In this document: one piece after another, positions 55,651 to 64,000 of the stretch
Layout: every line of letters begins with the position of its first letter
Numbering within the stretch: the stretch's first letter is position 1
Assembly: GCA_902560875.1 (NCBI GenBank)
Contig: CACENO010000002.1
Coordinates: 43,864 to 107,863, forward strand
Reading direction: 5' to 3'
DNA length: 64,000 nt
From: an uncultured Prochlorococcus sp.
Lineage (GTDB): Bacteria > Cyanobacteriota > Cyanobacteriia > PCC-6307 > Cyanobiaceae
Program-made: the position numbers and the translations under genes
Notes under the pieces: model-generated
Databases searched by the model: none
What the model was told of the DNA's origin: nothing
Seen by the model: only the letters and a program-made list of their open reading frames with translations

Positions 55651-56427
55651 ATGACTTTTGAAGATTTAGTCATGCAACTGGTGCTCGGATTGGTTTCCTT
55701 CTTGGCAAATTTACTGTCAGCTTGTGCGGGTGGTGGCGCAGGCCTTGTCCAGTTGCCTGCTTTAATATTTTTGGGACTTCCATTTCCTATTGCCTTGGCT
55801 ACTCACAAAGTAGCTAGCATCGCTTTGGGCTTAGGAGCAGGTCTAAGACATATTCAGGAAAGAAACCTCAATATCGGCATTGCTTTGTTTATTCTTGGTT
55901 TTGGTTTGCCTGGGGTATGGCTAGGCGCTCGAATCGCACTCGTTATTCCTGAACAGGTTGGTACTTTGTTCCTTGGTATTTTCACTTTCGGTCTTGGTCT
56001 TTTTTCAATTAATCGACCTCAGTTTGGTATTAAGACAGAAAATACGAATCTGAATCTACATAGATTGTTTTTAGGTGGATTAGTGATATTTGCTATTGGG
56101 ACCTTAAATGGTTCTTTTTCTTCTGGTACGGGACTATTTGTGACTTTATGGCTTGTTGGCTGGTTTGGTCTGCCTTATGGGCAAGCAGTTGCATACACTC
56201 TGATTCTCGTAGGGCTTTTTTGGAATGGCACTGGGGCTTTTGTCCTTGCTCTTAGAGGAGAGATTATGTGGGATTGGGTGCCTATGCTTATTGCTGGTTC
56301 CTTGCTGGGTGGTTATACCGGAGCTCAAATGTCACTTGCAAGAGGAAGCCGATTCGTGAAACGTGCCTTTGAGATCCTGTCATTGATTATGGGTGTTTCT
56401 CTTATGGCAAGTGCCCTGAACTCCTAG
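55651..56427 (+). CDS. TSUP/TauE-SafE family permease
   Basis: Multi-TM protein with GGGAGLVQLPALIFLGLPFPIALATHKVASIALGLGAGLRH. Confidence 0.9.
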   Translation: MTFEDLVMQLVLGLVSFLANLLSACAGGGAGLVQLPALIFLGLPFPIALATHKVASIALGLGAGLRHIQERNLNIGIALFILGFGLPGVWLGARIALVIPEQVGTLFLGIFTFGLGLFSINRPQFGIKTENTNLNLHRLFLGGLVIFAIGTLNGSFSSGTGLFVTLWLVGWFGLPYGQAVAYTLILVGLFWNGTGAFVLALRGEIMWDWVPMLIAGSLLGGYTGAQMSLARGSRFVKRAFEILSLIMGVSLMASALNS

Positions 56428-56536
56428 TGAAAATTCATGAAAGCTTCACAAACCCGTTAACTTTTTAGTGATTATTAAACAGATGAGTTGTTTTTGCTTC
56501 AGTTTCGTTTATATACATGATGTCTAAACTGAATCA

Positions 56537-56719
56537 ATGCTTCTTCCTTCTTTGTTTGCCATTTATGGACAGCCCGGCGTCCCGATGGACTTTTTCCTTC
56601 TTACGTTCTTCCATGCTTTGCTCGTAATTCCATTCCATATAGTTCTTTTCCGTTGGAGATCCCAAAGTGGTTATACCAGTTTCTATGCGAAAGATTATTA
56701 TGAAGTAAAAGATGCTTGA
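56537..56719 (+). CDS. Small membrane protein (60 aa), unknown
   Basis: ORF with one TM segment followed directly by a strong terminator. Confidence 0.6.
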   Translation: MLLPSLFAIYGQPGVPMDFFLLTFFHALLVIPFHIVLFRWRSQSGYTSFYAKDYYEVKDA

Positions 56720-56743
56720 TAATTAGCTTTTTTGAAATCTGAA

Positions 56744-56774
56744 GGGCAATTGTTTTATTGCCCTTTTTTTTTTT
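56744..56774 (+). terminator. Rho-independent terminator
   Basis: GGGCAAT-TGTTTT-ATTGCCC followed by an 11-nt T run. Confidence 0.9.
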
Positions 56775-57113
56775 GGAATATAAAAAAATAAATCTAATTT
56801 TCTGCAGAGTATCTGACTACCTCTTTAAGAAGCGCTAATTACTTTGAAAAGATTAATTTATTTATAATATATAAGATTAGTTGCTTTCACTCTAATTCAT
56901 CTCCGATTTGTTTGATTGAAAGATAATTGATGAAATTTGGGACTTAAATCTTTAACCTTCTACTATTACCTCTTTGGCTCACTCTTTTTATTTCAATTAG
57001 TATGACTGTGATTTTTGCTATTAAAAAATACTCATTAACAAGCGAATTGGTATGCAAATTAACTTGGTCATGCCCATACTGTTGGCCTATCTTTCTATAT
57101 GACTTGCCAACTT

Positions 57114-57254
57114 TTAATCGTCATCAGCTTCCCATGGATCAATTAATTTTTTCGAGGGTGGGCCAAATGAGAAATATACAGCTATACCTGTAATTCCTAA
57201 TAGGCCGATTAAGATTGCAATTATTAACGAAAAAGCAGGCGATGAGGTTTCCAT
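57114..57254 (-). CDS. psbN: PsbN family protein (46 aa)
   Basis: Read by eye on the minus strand; absent from ORF track: METSSPAFSLIIAILIGLLGITGIAVYFSFGPPSKKLIDPWEADDD, with the FGPPSK.L.DP signature. Confidence 0.88.
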   Translation of the reverse strand: METSSPAFSLIIAILIGLLGITGIAVYFSFGPPSKKLIDPWEADDD

Positions 57255-57712
57255 TGAATTAGATGTAAATAAAGACTCTGAAGTCTTGAGCCATCAGCTA
57301 AATATACATAGTAACAAGAAAAGAAGTTTAGGGAGGTGGATAAGAGTCTGTTTCCCATTGGCTTCCTATTTTAATTGAGTACCAGCTTGAACCTTTTAAA
57401 GGTTTGATTTTTGGGTTTCAAAAAGGCATTTTTCAAGATCTATATTGGCCTAAATCGTCTTTCACTGCTTTTTGACATGAAATCAGCTTTTTAGTCTTCA
57501 AGACTCTATTCAAGTGGTAAGGCTTGAAATGTCGATAGCTCTTGAAATTGTCCAATATTTTTGCGTTCTCCTTCTCCCTGCGTAAATGTTACAAAACTGG
57601 CATCACCCAATTTTTATAATGACGGTAAGGAGAGTGGGCATTGAATACGGTTTTGCACCCCTGAGAGAAATAGTTTAAAACGCTAAGCTGGCAATGGTTT
57701 GGGAGAAAAATT

Positions 57713-57853
57713 TTGTCCATATCTCCATCCTGGCCTGTAATAGGGATTTTTCTCATAATCATTGGACTCTTGGTTAAATTTGAAGTGCAGGTTATTGATT
57801 CAGACGATCAAAAGGAGATTAAGCATTCAAAGGAAGTTAACGGCCAGAAGTAA
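57713..57853 (+). CDS. Possible small single-TM protein (TTG start, 46 aa)
   Basis: LSISPSWPVIGIFLIIIGLLVKFEVQVIDSDDQKEIKHSKEVNGQK; TM helix plus charged tail; no ATG start. Confidence 0.35.
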   Translation: MSISPSWPVIGIFLIIIGLLVKFEVQVIDSDDQKEIKHSKEVNGQK

Positions 57854-57943
57854 AATGCTTGGCACAGGCCTTGCTTTGGGATCTTAAAGCGGTCTAATTG
57901 ACTTATTAATTCCTATTAGATATAAGTTCTTTATTTTGCTTTT

Positions 57944-58504
57944 TTAATCGTGTCCCCCATTACATCTCATCACTTTGTTGGCCAGATTTAATTGATCTAA
58001 TTGATTTCCATCAGATGTGGTTTGTTGAATGCATTCATTTTGATTTCTTGTCCATTTTGCAATAGGAGCAAGTCTTGTAACGCCAATGATTAGCGCAAGA
58101 GTACTTATGGCTGAGAGGGCAGGATAAACGATCTTATTTAAAGATACTTTTTCTTTTTTTCTTCTTGCTTCTTCTCTAATAGAACGTTCTTCTGCTCTTT
58201 GTTCTTCCTCAATCTTGGCTTTCTCCTTGGCCTTGCGTTCTTCTTCTCTTAATTCACGTTCCTCTGCTCTTTTCTTATAAGCGATTTGGGCTTGCTCTTC
58301 TTCCCTTTGCTTATTCAATAATTTGGACTGCACTTCAGTCCTCTCTTGCCAGTCCGTAAACCAATGAATCAGCCATTGAACAATACTGATCAAAAGGGCA
58401 ATGGCAGCTACAAAGATAGTTCTAATGGATTCAAAGGCTTCTTTGAATCCATTAGCCTGAGGAGGTTCTTTTTGAGATGGACTTGGCAAATTTTCTTTAG
58501 GCAT
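57944..58504 (-). CDS. Membrane protein with charged coiled-coil, unknown function
   Basis: TM segment, long KAEER/REEARRKKEK coiled coil, second TM segment. Confidence 0.7.
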   Translation of the reverse strand: MPKENLPSPSQKEPPQANGFKEAFESIRTIFVAAIALLISIVQWLIHWFTDWQERTEVQSKLLNKQREEEQAQIAYKKRAEERELREEERKAKEKAKIEEEQRAEERSIREEARRKKEKVSLNKIVYPALSAISTLALIIGVTRLAPIAKWTRNQNECIQQTTSDGNQLDQLNLANKVMRCNGGHD

Positions 58505-58845
58505 ATTTCTTTTTAGTATGACTACATCTATTTGTGGTTTTATCTTTTAAAAACTGAATAAACAAGTCCTAATATTATTTTTTTCTTGTTATGGGCCGAC
58601 TACTTACAGATTTGTTTGCTCCCTCAGAGATTTAATACATCCCAAATCAAAGAAGAGTTAAGGCTTTCTGGTGATTTTGGCCTGCTGATGATGATTTCCT
58701 TAAAACCTAGAAGATTATGAACAAATCTGACATATCTCCTTGTTTTTTGATCTTGCAACAGTCTGCATTCTTAACTCAGCACATTTGTTCGCTATACATT
58801 GGCTATTCTTGTGTCTAGTAGAGGCGGTTTTTTAAAATTAAAGGC

Positions 58846-59019
58846 ATGGACTATACCTTTGACCCTGCAATTAATTATGGGCCTAATGATGGTGGGGTAA
58901 GTGCCATTTCTATTGCCTTAGTGGTGATTGCGCTTCTATTGGCTTTTTGGCTTTTTGGCAGTATCTATGGGCAGATAGAAAAATTTTTTCAAAAAAGGGA
59001 AGATGAAGGTGAAGACTAA
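58846..59019 (+). CDS. Small membrane protein (57 aa)
   Basis: Read by eye: MDYTFDPAINYGPNDGGVSAISIALVVIALLLAFWLFGSIYGQIEKFFQKREDEGED; clear TM helix and charged tail. Confidence 0.6.
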   Translation: MDYTFDPAINYGPNDGGVSAISIALVVIALLLAFWLFGSIYGQIEKFFQKREDEGED

Positions 59020-59340
59020 AGGGATGTGCTTCTAAATTATTAAGACTCAGTGTGGAAATAGTCTTTTGCTATTGATACCACTGACAAGAGGGACAAAAGA
59101 GGCACTTTCTATGTTGAGCAAGTTAAGTTGATTGAAGAATCAAGTAAAGACCTTTTTAGGAAATTAACTTGCAGGGGGGGGGCTATCCCTTGTATATGGT
59201 GTTTGAATTTGTAGTTACGTAAAGACAAATCTATATCTAGTGTTACGACTGACGTGTTTTTCAGAACTAATAGTTAACCTCTCAGGGACCGGGTGATGGG
59301 GTCAGTCGGTCTTTTAAATCTATCGATTGATTTTTAAACC

Positions 59341-59514
59341 ATGAATCTCGGACTTCTCTTCCTAGAAACAATCACCACAGGGGTGATCACCATAGAGGAA
59401 ATGGATTGGGTCGCTAATCATCAACGTGATTTTTCGAGGACTGAGAAAGCTGCTGCACAGAGGTTGGGGAGACTTTTAGATGGAGGAAGAATTCATTTAG
59501 GATGTCGTCTTTAA
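59341..59514 (+). CDS. Small soluble protein (57 aa), unknown function
   Basis: Read by eye: MNLGLLFLETITTGVITIEEMDWVANHQRDFSRTEKAAAQRLGRLLDGGRIHLGCRL; amphipathic helical, protein-like. Confidence 0.6.
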   Translation: MNLGLLFLETITTGVITIEEMDWVANHQRDFSRTEKAAAQRLGRLLDGGRIHLGCRL

Positions 59515-59743
59515 CTTTCAGGCTGTTTGATGGTTAGCTTTTAGAGATCTTAGGTATCTCTTCCTTTGGCCACTGATTTCAACGTCGACATGCCATAAAG
59601 ATGAGCCTGACTTCCCTCTTTTTGCGGACCTAGCCGCTAAATCGAAGTCGGAGATTTTTTTCTTTTGTATTTCCATACCATGCATTTAACACTATTTTTA
59701 CCTTTAACGCGAGACCCATTAGCCAGATTTTTTAGTTTGAAAA

Positions 59744-59899
59744 TTACTCGAATAAACCTTTACCTTTGTTAGGTGCTGAAATTATTTCGAGAAAGCTGTT
59801 CCATTGATCTGGATATTTCCAACGAATGAATAAACCTATATATACAAGGTATGCGCAACCTTCAATTGGATGCTGAATTGTTTTTAGAAGATTAAGCAA
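59744..59899 (-). CDS. Possible small protein (TTG start, 51 aa)
   Basis: Read by eye: (M)LNLLKTIQHPIEGCAYLVYIGLFIRWKYPDQWNSFLEIISAPNKGKGLFE. Confidence 0.35.
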   Translation of the reverse strand: MLNLLKTIQHPIEGCAYLVYIGLFIRWKYPDQWNSFLEIISAPNKGKGLFE

Positions 59900-60122
59900 C
59901 TGAGTAGAAAAGTTCCTACGTCACTTAATAAGCCCTTTTGCGCCAATTGTCATGAATATGAAGGGAAATGTACTAATGCCATCAAACTTGGGAAAGCATC
60001 GATTTCTTATTTAAAACCTAATTAATAATTATTCGACAAAAACTGTAAAAAATCATACTTTTCAGGAAGGCAGTTAACAGTTTAGAAAGAATTACAGGCA
60101 TAGAACAATTCAAGGACTAGGT

Positions 60123-60554
60123 TTGCAGAGGTTGAGATTTAAAAGCCTTAGGATGGTCGATCAAAACTCCGGACTCTCGATTCGCCAACATCAAATTTTG
60201 GAGGAACTTGAGGAATGTGATGATGAAATGAGTGGGCAACAACTTTATCGTGCGTTGCAAGAAGGATCTTCTCGAATGGGTTTGACAACCGTTTATCGCA
60301 ATTTGCGAGGGCTTCAGCAAAAAGGAATGGTGCGATGTCGTAACTTGCCTACAGGTGAGGCTCTCTATGCTCCAGTTGCTAGAGATCAGCATCATTTGAC
60401 ATGTGTTGACTGTGGCCAAACGATAGTTTTGAAGTTTTGCCCACTCAATAATCTTGATTTGCCCAAGGCTCAAACAAAGAATTTCGAATTGTTGTTCCAT
60501 ACTCTTGAATTCTTTGGCCTTTGTAAAAACTGTTCTCAGCTTAAAAAAACATGA
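60123..60554 (+). CDS. Fur-family metal-responsive regulator (Fur/Zur type)
   Basis: RQHQILEELEECDDEMSGQQLYRALQEGSSRMGLTTVYRNLRGLQQKGMV; CVDCG...CKNCS zinc-site cysteines; start probably ATG/TTG near 60123-60153. Confidence 0.9.
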   Translation: MQRLRFKSLRMVDQNSGLSIRQHQILEELEECDDEMSGQQLYRALQEGSSRMGLTTVYRNLRGLQQKGMVRCRNLPTGEALYAPVARDQHHLTCVDCGQTIVLKFCPLNNLDLPKAQTKNFELLFHTLEFFGLCKNCSQLKKT

Positions 60555-61007
60555 TTTGTCAATTGAATTGATCTTTGGTAGTGATAATGCGAATTACCTA
60601 AGAGTTTGAAAGTATTCATATTTATAATAACTTCTCTTTTTGGGAAATTTTGTGTCATTGGGGAAAAGTAGCAGTGTGCATTTACAGAATAATGGGGCAA
60701 AGAGAGTAGTAAGAGAATTGCTCTAGGACTAAAGGAATAGCTTTAAGGTCTATTCCTTCCCTTGAAAGATCACAAGACTTTTCTATTCAATTAGTCATCT
60801 AAACAGAATAAAAATTATCAGTCGGTTCTTTGTTAATGCTATCTAAATGCTAATTAATAATGATCCATACCCTTTCTTAATTTGAAATTTGTTCAAGGCA
60901 TCTTCTGAATCTTAATAGTGCAAAGACATTTTTCTTAAACAAGGTTGATCTTCTCTTGTCAGAATAAAATTCTTCGAAACCTCTCGTCAGAGACTATGAT
61001 TTGCGAG

Positions 61008-61081
61008 CGGGGCGTGGCGCAGTTTGGTAGCGCGGGTGCTTTGGGAGCACTAGGTCGCAGGTTCGAATCCTGTCGCCCCGA
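61008..61081 (+). tRNA. tRNA-Pro(TGG)
   Basis: CGGGGCG/CGCCCCG acceptor stem, anticodon loop CTTTGGGA (TGG), T-arm GGTTCGAATCC. Confidence 0.95.
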
Positions 61082-61418
61082 TTAGGTTTTTGGTGATCTC
61101 GAATTGGGATTGGGCCCTCATTGGGCCCTCTTGCACTATTAGTTCTGAATCCTGATGTGTCACTGACAGGAAAAATGCTGAGCAGTTACGGGCAATTAGA
61201 GAGTCGCTGAATGCGCTTGAAGGCGGCAGGGTTATTGATGTTTGAGCTTTGATTTGAAATCGAAAATTAAAACTCACGGCTGGTTGATCCACAACCTATG
61301 AGATAAAAATCGCAAAATCTAAATTTTCTACATATTTGCCACCCAAGAAAGCGTGGGTGAAGCACTTCTTGGAAGACAAACAAAAAACAAAATTGAAATG
61401 AAAACGATTAAGTACGGA

Positions 61419-61613
61419 TTAAGAACAAGGCTTTGCTGCATTCTTACAACTCTTTTTCAGATCAGCTATCCAATCTTCTAATAATTGGAGCGCTTCAAGA
61501 TCTAATTTGTAGTACACCCAACGTCCGCTGTGACGGTCTGTAATTAATCCAGAGTCTTTAAGAACTTTGAGATGAAATGATAGGCGTGATTGTGCAAGAC
61601 CTGTCTTTTTCAT
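61419..61613 (-). pseudogene. ArsR-family repressor, 5'-truncated remnant
   Basis: KTGLAQSRLSFHLKVLKDSGLITDRHSGRWVYYKLDLEAL is the recognition helix/wing of ArsR; the N-terminal half, including the usual Cys metal site, is missing. Confidence 0.75.
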
Positions 61614-62521
61614 CTGTTCCTGAAACGCCGGAAGAAGAACAGAAAGGTAAAAAGCAATTATTCAAATGGGTTGCGGTTCTAACAGGTTCCAAAAATGCTC
61701 TCAAGGGTGTGGGATTTTTTCTGGGTGGAGTTTTACTGATTAGTTTTGGTTTCAATAAGGCCGTTGGACTAATAATGGCATTTGGCCTGGCTCTGTCTTT
61801 TGTTTTGACTCTGGTCTTGCCTGGTGATATGGGGCGCATGAAGAAGAAGCCGATGTTTAAAGATCTATTTTCAAAATCCAAAGGGATCAACGTACTTTCA
61901 ATGGCACTTTTTTTTCTCTTTGGAGCTAGAGATGTGTGGTTTGTCGTTGCATTACCTGTTTTTCTAGAGACATCTCTTAACTGGAACTTTTCAGAGATTG
62001 GAGCTTTTCTAGGACTATGGGTGATTGGTTACGGCTTTGTGCAGGCTTTAGCTCCCACTTTAAGGAATGTCTGGGGAAAGAAATCAAGCCCAGGAGTTTC
62101 CACAGTCAAGTTTTGGAGTGCTGTTCTTACAGCAATTCCTGGACTCATCGCTATTGCGTTGTGGAGGCAGAGTGATCCAGGCATTGCTATTACCGCTGGC
62201 TTAATTGCTTTTGGAGTGGTTTTTGCAATGAACTCATCTATCCATTCCTACATGGTATTGGCATATACAGATGAAGAAAATGTAAGCCTTAATGTTGGCT
62301 TCTATTACATGGCGAATGCGGCGGGCAGACTTCTTGGGACATTGCTCTCAGGAGCTCTATTCGTGCTTGGAGAAAATGCCGATCAAGGTATTCAAATTTG
62401 CTTATGGTGCTCGTCATTATTTGTCTTTTGTGCCTGGATAATCAGTCAAGGTATGCCTGATTCCGAAGCGACAACAACGTCCTTCAGGTGGTGGAAGACC
62501 GTTATGGGTTTATGGCGTTAA
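61577..62521 (+). pseudogene. arsJ: ArsJ-type MFS organoarsenical efflux permease, N-terminally truncated
   Basis: LFKWVAVLTGSKNALKGVGFFLGG...ALFFLFGARDVWFVVALPVFLE matches ArsJ core; N-terminal TM helices absent; in-frame stop just upstream of the ORF start. Confidence 0.78.
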
Positions 62522-62571
62522 GACTTTTCCTACATAGGGTATGTAGTGATGCCCATCCTTTTTTATGACAT

Positions 62572-63291
62572 ATGTCAGGCAATTGGATTGTTGTTGAAGA
62601 AGGTTCAGTTCCATTGCGTTGTTGGTGGAATAACCCTGACCAAAACAGTAACCATATAGTCCTTGTTCTCCCAGAGGTTTTTGGTGTTAACAGCTGGGTA
62701 AGAAGTGTTGTTGATCGACTGGCTGATTATGGGTTCGCTGCATTGGCAATGCCACTCTTTGCTCGAACAGCTCCAGAGTTGGAGCTTGGTTATAGCGAAG
62801 AAGATTTAGTAGAGGGCCGACGACACAAAGAACTCACTACGACCGAGCAGATTCTTGCCGATGCTTCTGCAGCTATTGCTTGGTTAAAACAGCAAAACCA
62901 ACAATCAAAGATCACGGTCGTTGGATTTTGTTTTGGTGGTCATGCTGCACTGATTACTTCAACACTCCCAACAGTCAGCTCCACTTTTGACTTTTATGGT
63001 GCAGGCGTGAGTATCAGTCGGCCTGGTGGTGGTTCGCCCAGCTTGGAATTACTCACAACTGTTTCCGGAGAATTGACTTGTTTATGTGGCACCTCTGATC
63101 CTCTAATTCCCCTATCTGATCGAACCTCAATACAAGAAGCCTTGAGGAAAGAAGATCCAGAAGGAAAACGATTGACCTATATCGAACTTGAATCAGCCGA
63201 CCATGGATTTATGTGTGAACAACGTGCGAGTTTTAATGCCAAGGCTTCTGAACTTGGCTGGGGTTTACTTCTAGAGAAGCTGAATGCTTAG
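62572..63291 (+). CDS. Dienelactone hydrolase family protein
   Basis: VLPEVFGVNSWVRSVVDRLADYGF, VVGFCFGGHAAL, SADHGFMCEQRASFN. Confidence 0.92.
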   Translation: MSGNWIVVEEGSVPLRCWWNNPDQNSNHIVLVLPEVFGVNSWVRSVVDRLADYGFAALAMPLFARTAPELELGYSEEDLVEGRRHKELTTTEQILADASAAIAWLKQQNQQSKITVVGFCFGGHAALITSTLPTVSSTFDFYGAGVSISRPGGGSPSLELLTTVSGELTCLCGTSDPLIPLSDRTSIQEALRKEDPEGKRLTYIELESADHGFMCEQRASFNAKASELGWGLLLEKLNA

Positions 63292-63331
63292 TTAGGAGAT
63301 AAGGCTTAACTGATTCTTACTAGATGCACCA

Positions 63332-63949
63332 ATGGACGAAAGACTCTTTTTCCCGGCAACTGAACGAAACAGAGGCTCCATAGGTGAGGTCCTTTCGAAA
63401 ATCCTTCCTGCAAATGGATTTGTTCTAGAAATAGCTAGTGGTAGTGGAGAGCATGGAGTGACATTTCAAGAACGCTTTCCCAACATTCATTGGCAAACAA
63501 GTGATCCGGATCCCTCCTATAGAAAAAGTATTAGCGCTTGGATTAAGCATCAAGGATTAATGGCCAAGATGCCTCAACCATTAGATCTGGATGTTCAAAA
63601 AAGACCTTGGCCCCTGACTCACGAATTTCGATCGTCTCTTAAAGCCATCGTCTGTATCAATATGATCCACATATCTCCATGGGGTTGTACACAGGCGTTG
63701 TTTGAAAAATCTGGGACCCTCCTAGAGAAGGATCAATGGTTGATGTTATATGGACCTTTCAAAAGGAATGGTGAACACACTAGTGAAAGCAATGCGCGAT
63801 TTGACCAGTCACTAAAGGTACAAAACCCAACTTGGGGTGTTCGGGATTTAGATGTGGTCATTGAAGTAGCAATAAAGAACGGATTTGAGAATCATGATAT
63901 TTTTGAAATGCCTGCCAATAATCTGTCTGTCATTTTTCAGAAGCGATAG
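63332..63949 (+). CDS. DUF938 SAM-dependent methyltransferase
   Basis: RLFFPATERNRGSIGEVLSKILPANGFVLEIASGSGEHGVTFQERFPNIHWQTSDPD; CINMIHISPWG. Confidence 0.92.
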   Translation: MDERLFFPATERNRGSIGEVLSKILPANGFVLEIASGSGEHGVTFQERFPNIHWQTSDPDPSYRKSISAWIKHQGLMAKMPQPLDLDVQKRPWPLTHEFRSSLKAIVCINMIHISPWGCTQALFEKSGTLLEKDQWLMLYGPFKRNGEHTSESNARFDQSLKVQNPTWGVRDLDVVIEVAIKNGFENHDIFEMPANNLSVIFQKR

Positions 63950-64000
63950 AGACAGTAGAGCTGGTTATGGGTCCTTCGTAGAGCTTTGTTCAAGAGGGGT

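Noticed and set aside
57002-57193. 63-aa plus ORF
   Set aside because: Overlaps psbN antisense; the psbN reading is clearly better
60117-60500. 127-aa minus ORF
   Set aside because: Antisense to the Fur-family gene
61050-61292. Minus-strand ORF ending ...NLIGATGFEPAT
   Set aside because: The C-terminus is an antisense reading of the tRNA-Pro T-arm, a well-known annotation artefact; not a gene

Overview
AT-rich cyanobacterial chromosome segment. Protein content and gene order look like marine picocyanobacteria, most likely Prochlorococcus (probably low-light-adapted); this is a judgement by eye, not a database result. Most of the window is ordinary core genome: a 5'-truncated transaldolase with an EF-hand tail, frr-pyrH, cobO, a stand-alone tyrosine recombinase, hemH with a CAB/Hlip tail, ilvB, the ADO/AAR alkane pair plus accA, trpF, lplA, a PsaM-like small ORF, por-chlL-chlB-chlN, a complete alpha-carboxysome locus (csoS1D, csoS1, cbbL, cbbS, csoS2, csoS3, csoS4A, csoS4B, csoS1E-like, acRAF-like, cbbX), hisG, dnaA, galE, hisS and ugd. 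The accessory-like part is about 54.7-62.6 kb. It holds a Nif11-leader orphan, a TSUP permease, a PsbN ORF missed by the ORF track, several very small ORFs or fragments, a Fur-family regulator and tRNA-Pro(TGG). It also holds what looks like a deletion-fused arsenic locus: an ArsR C-terminal fragment and an N-terminally truncated ArsJ-type MFS permease overlap head-to-head. I found no CRISPR array, transposase, prophage or rRNA. I did not find a convincing wholly novel system. The best leads are the ars fusion scar, the cluster of small unannotated ORFs at 57-60 kb, and structural oddities in the carboxysome locus (a cysteine-less CsoS2 M-repeat, a shell protein with an N-terminal extension, intergenic hairpins).
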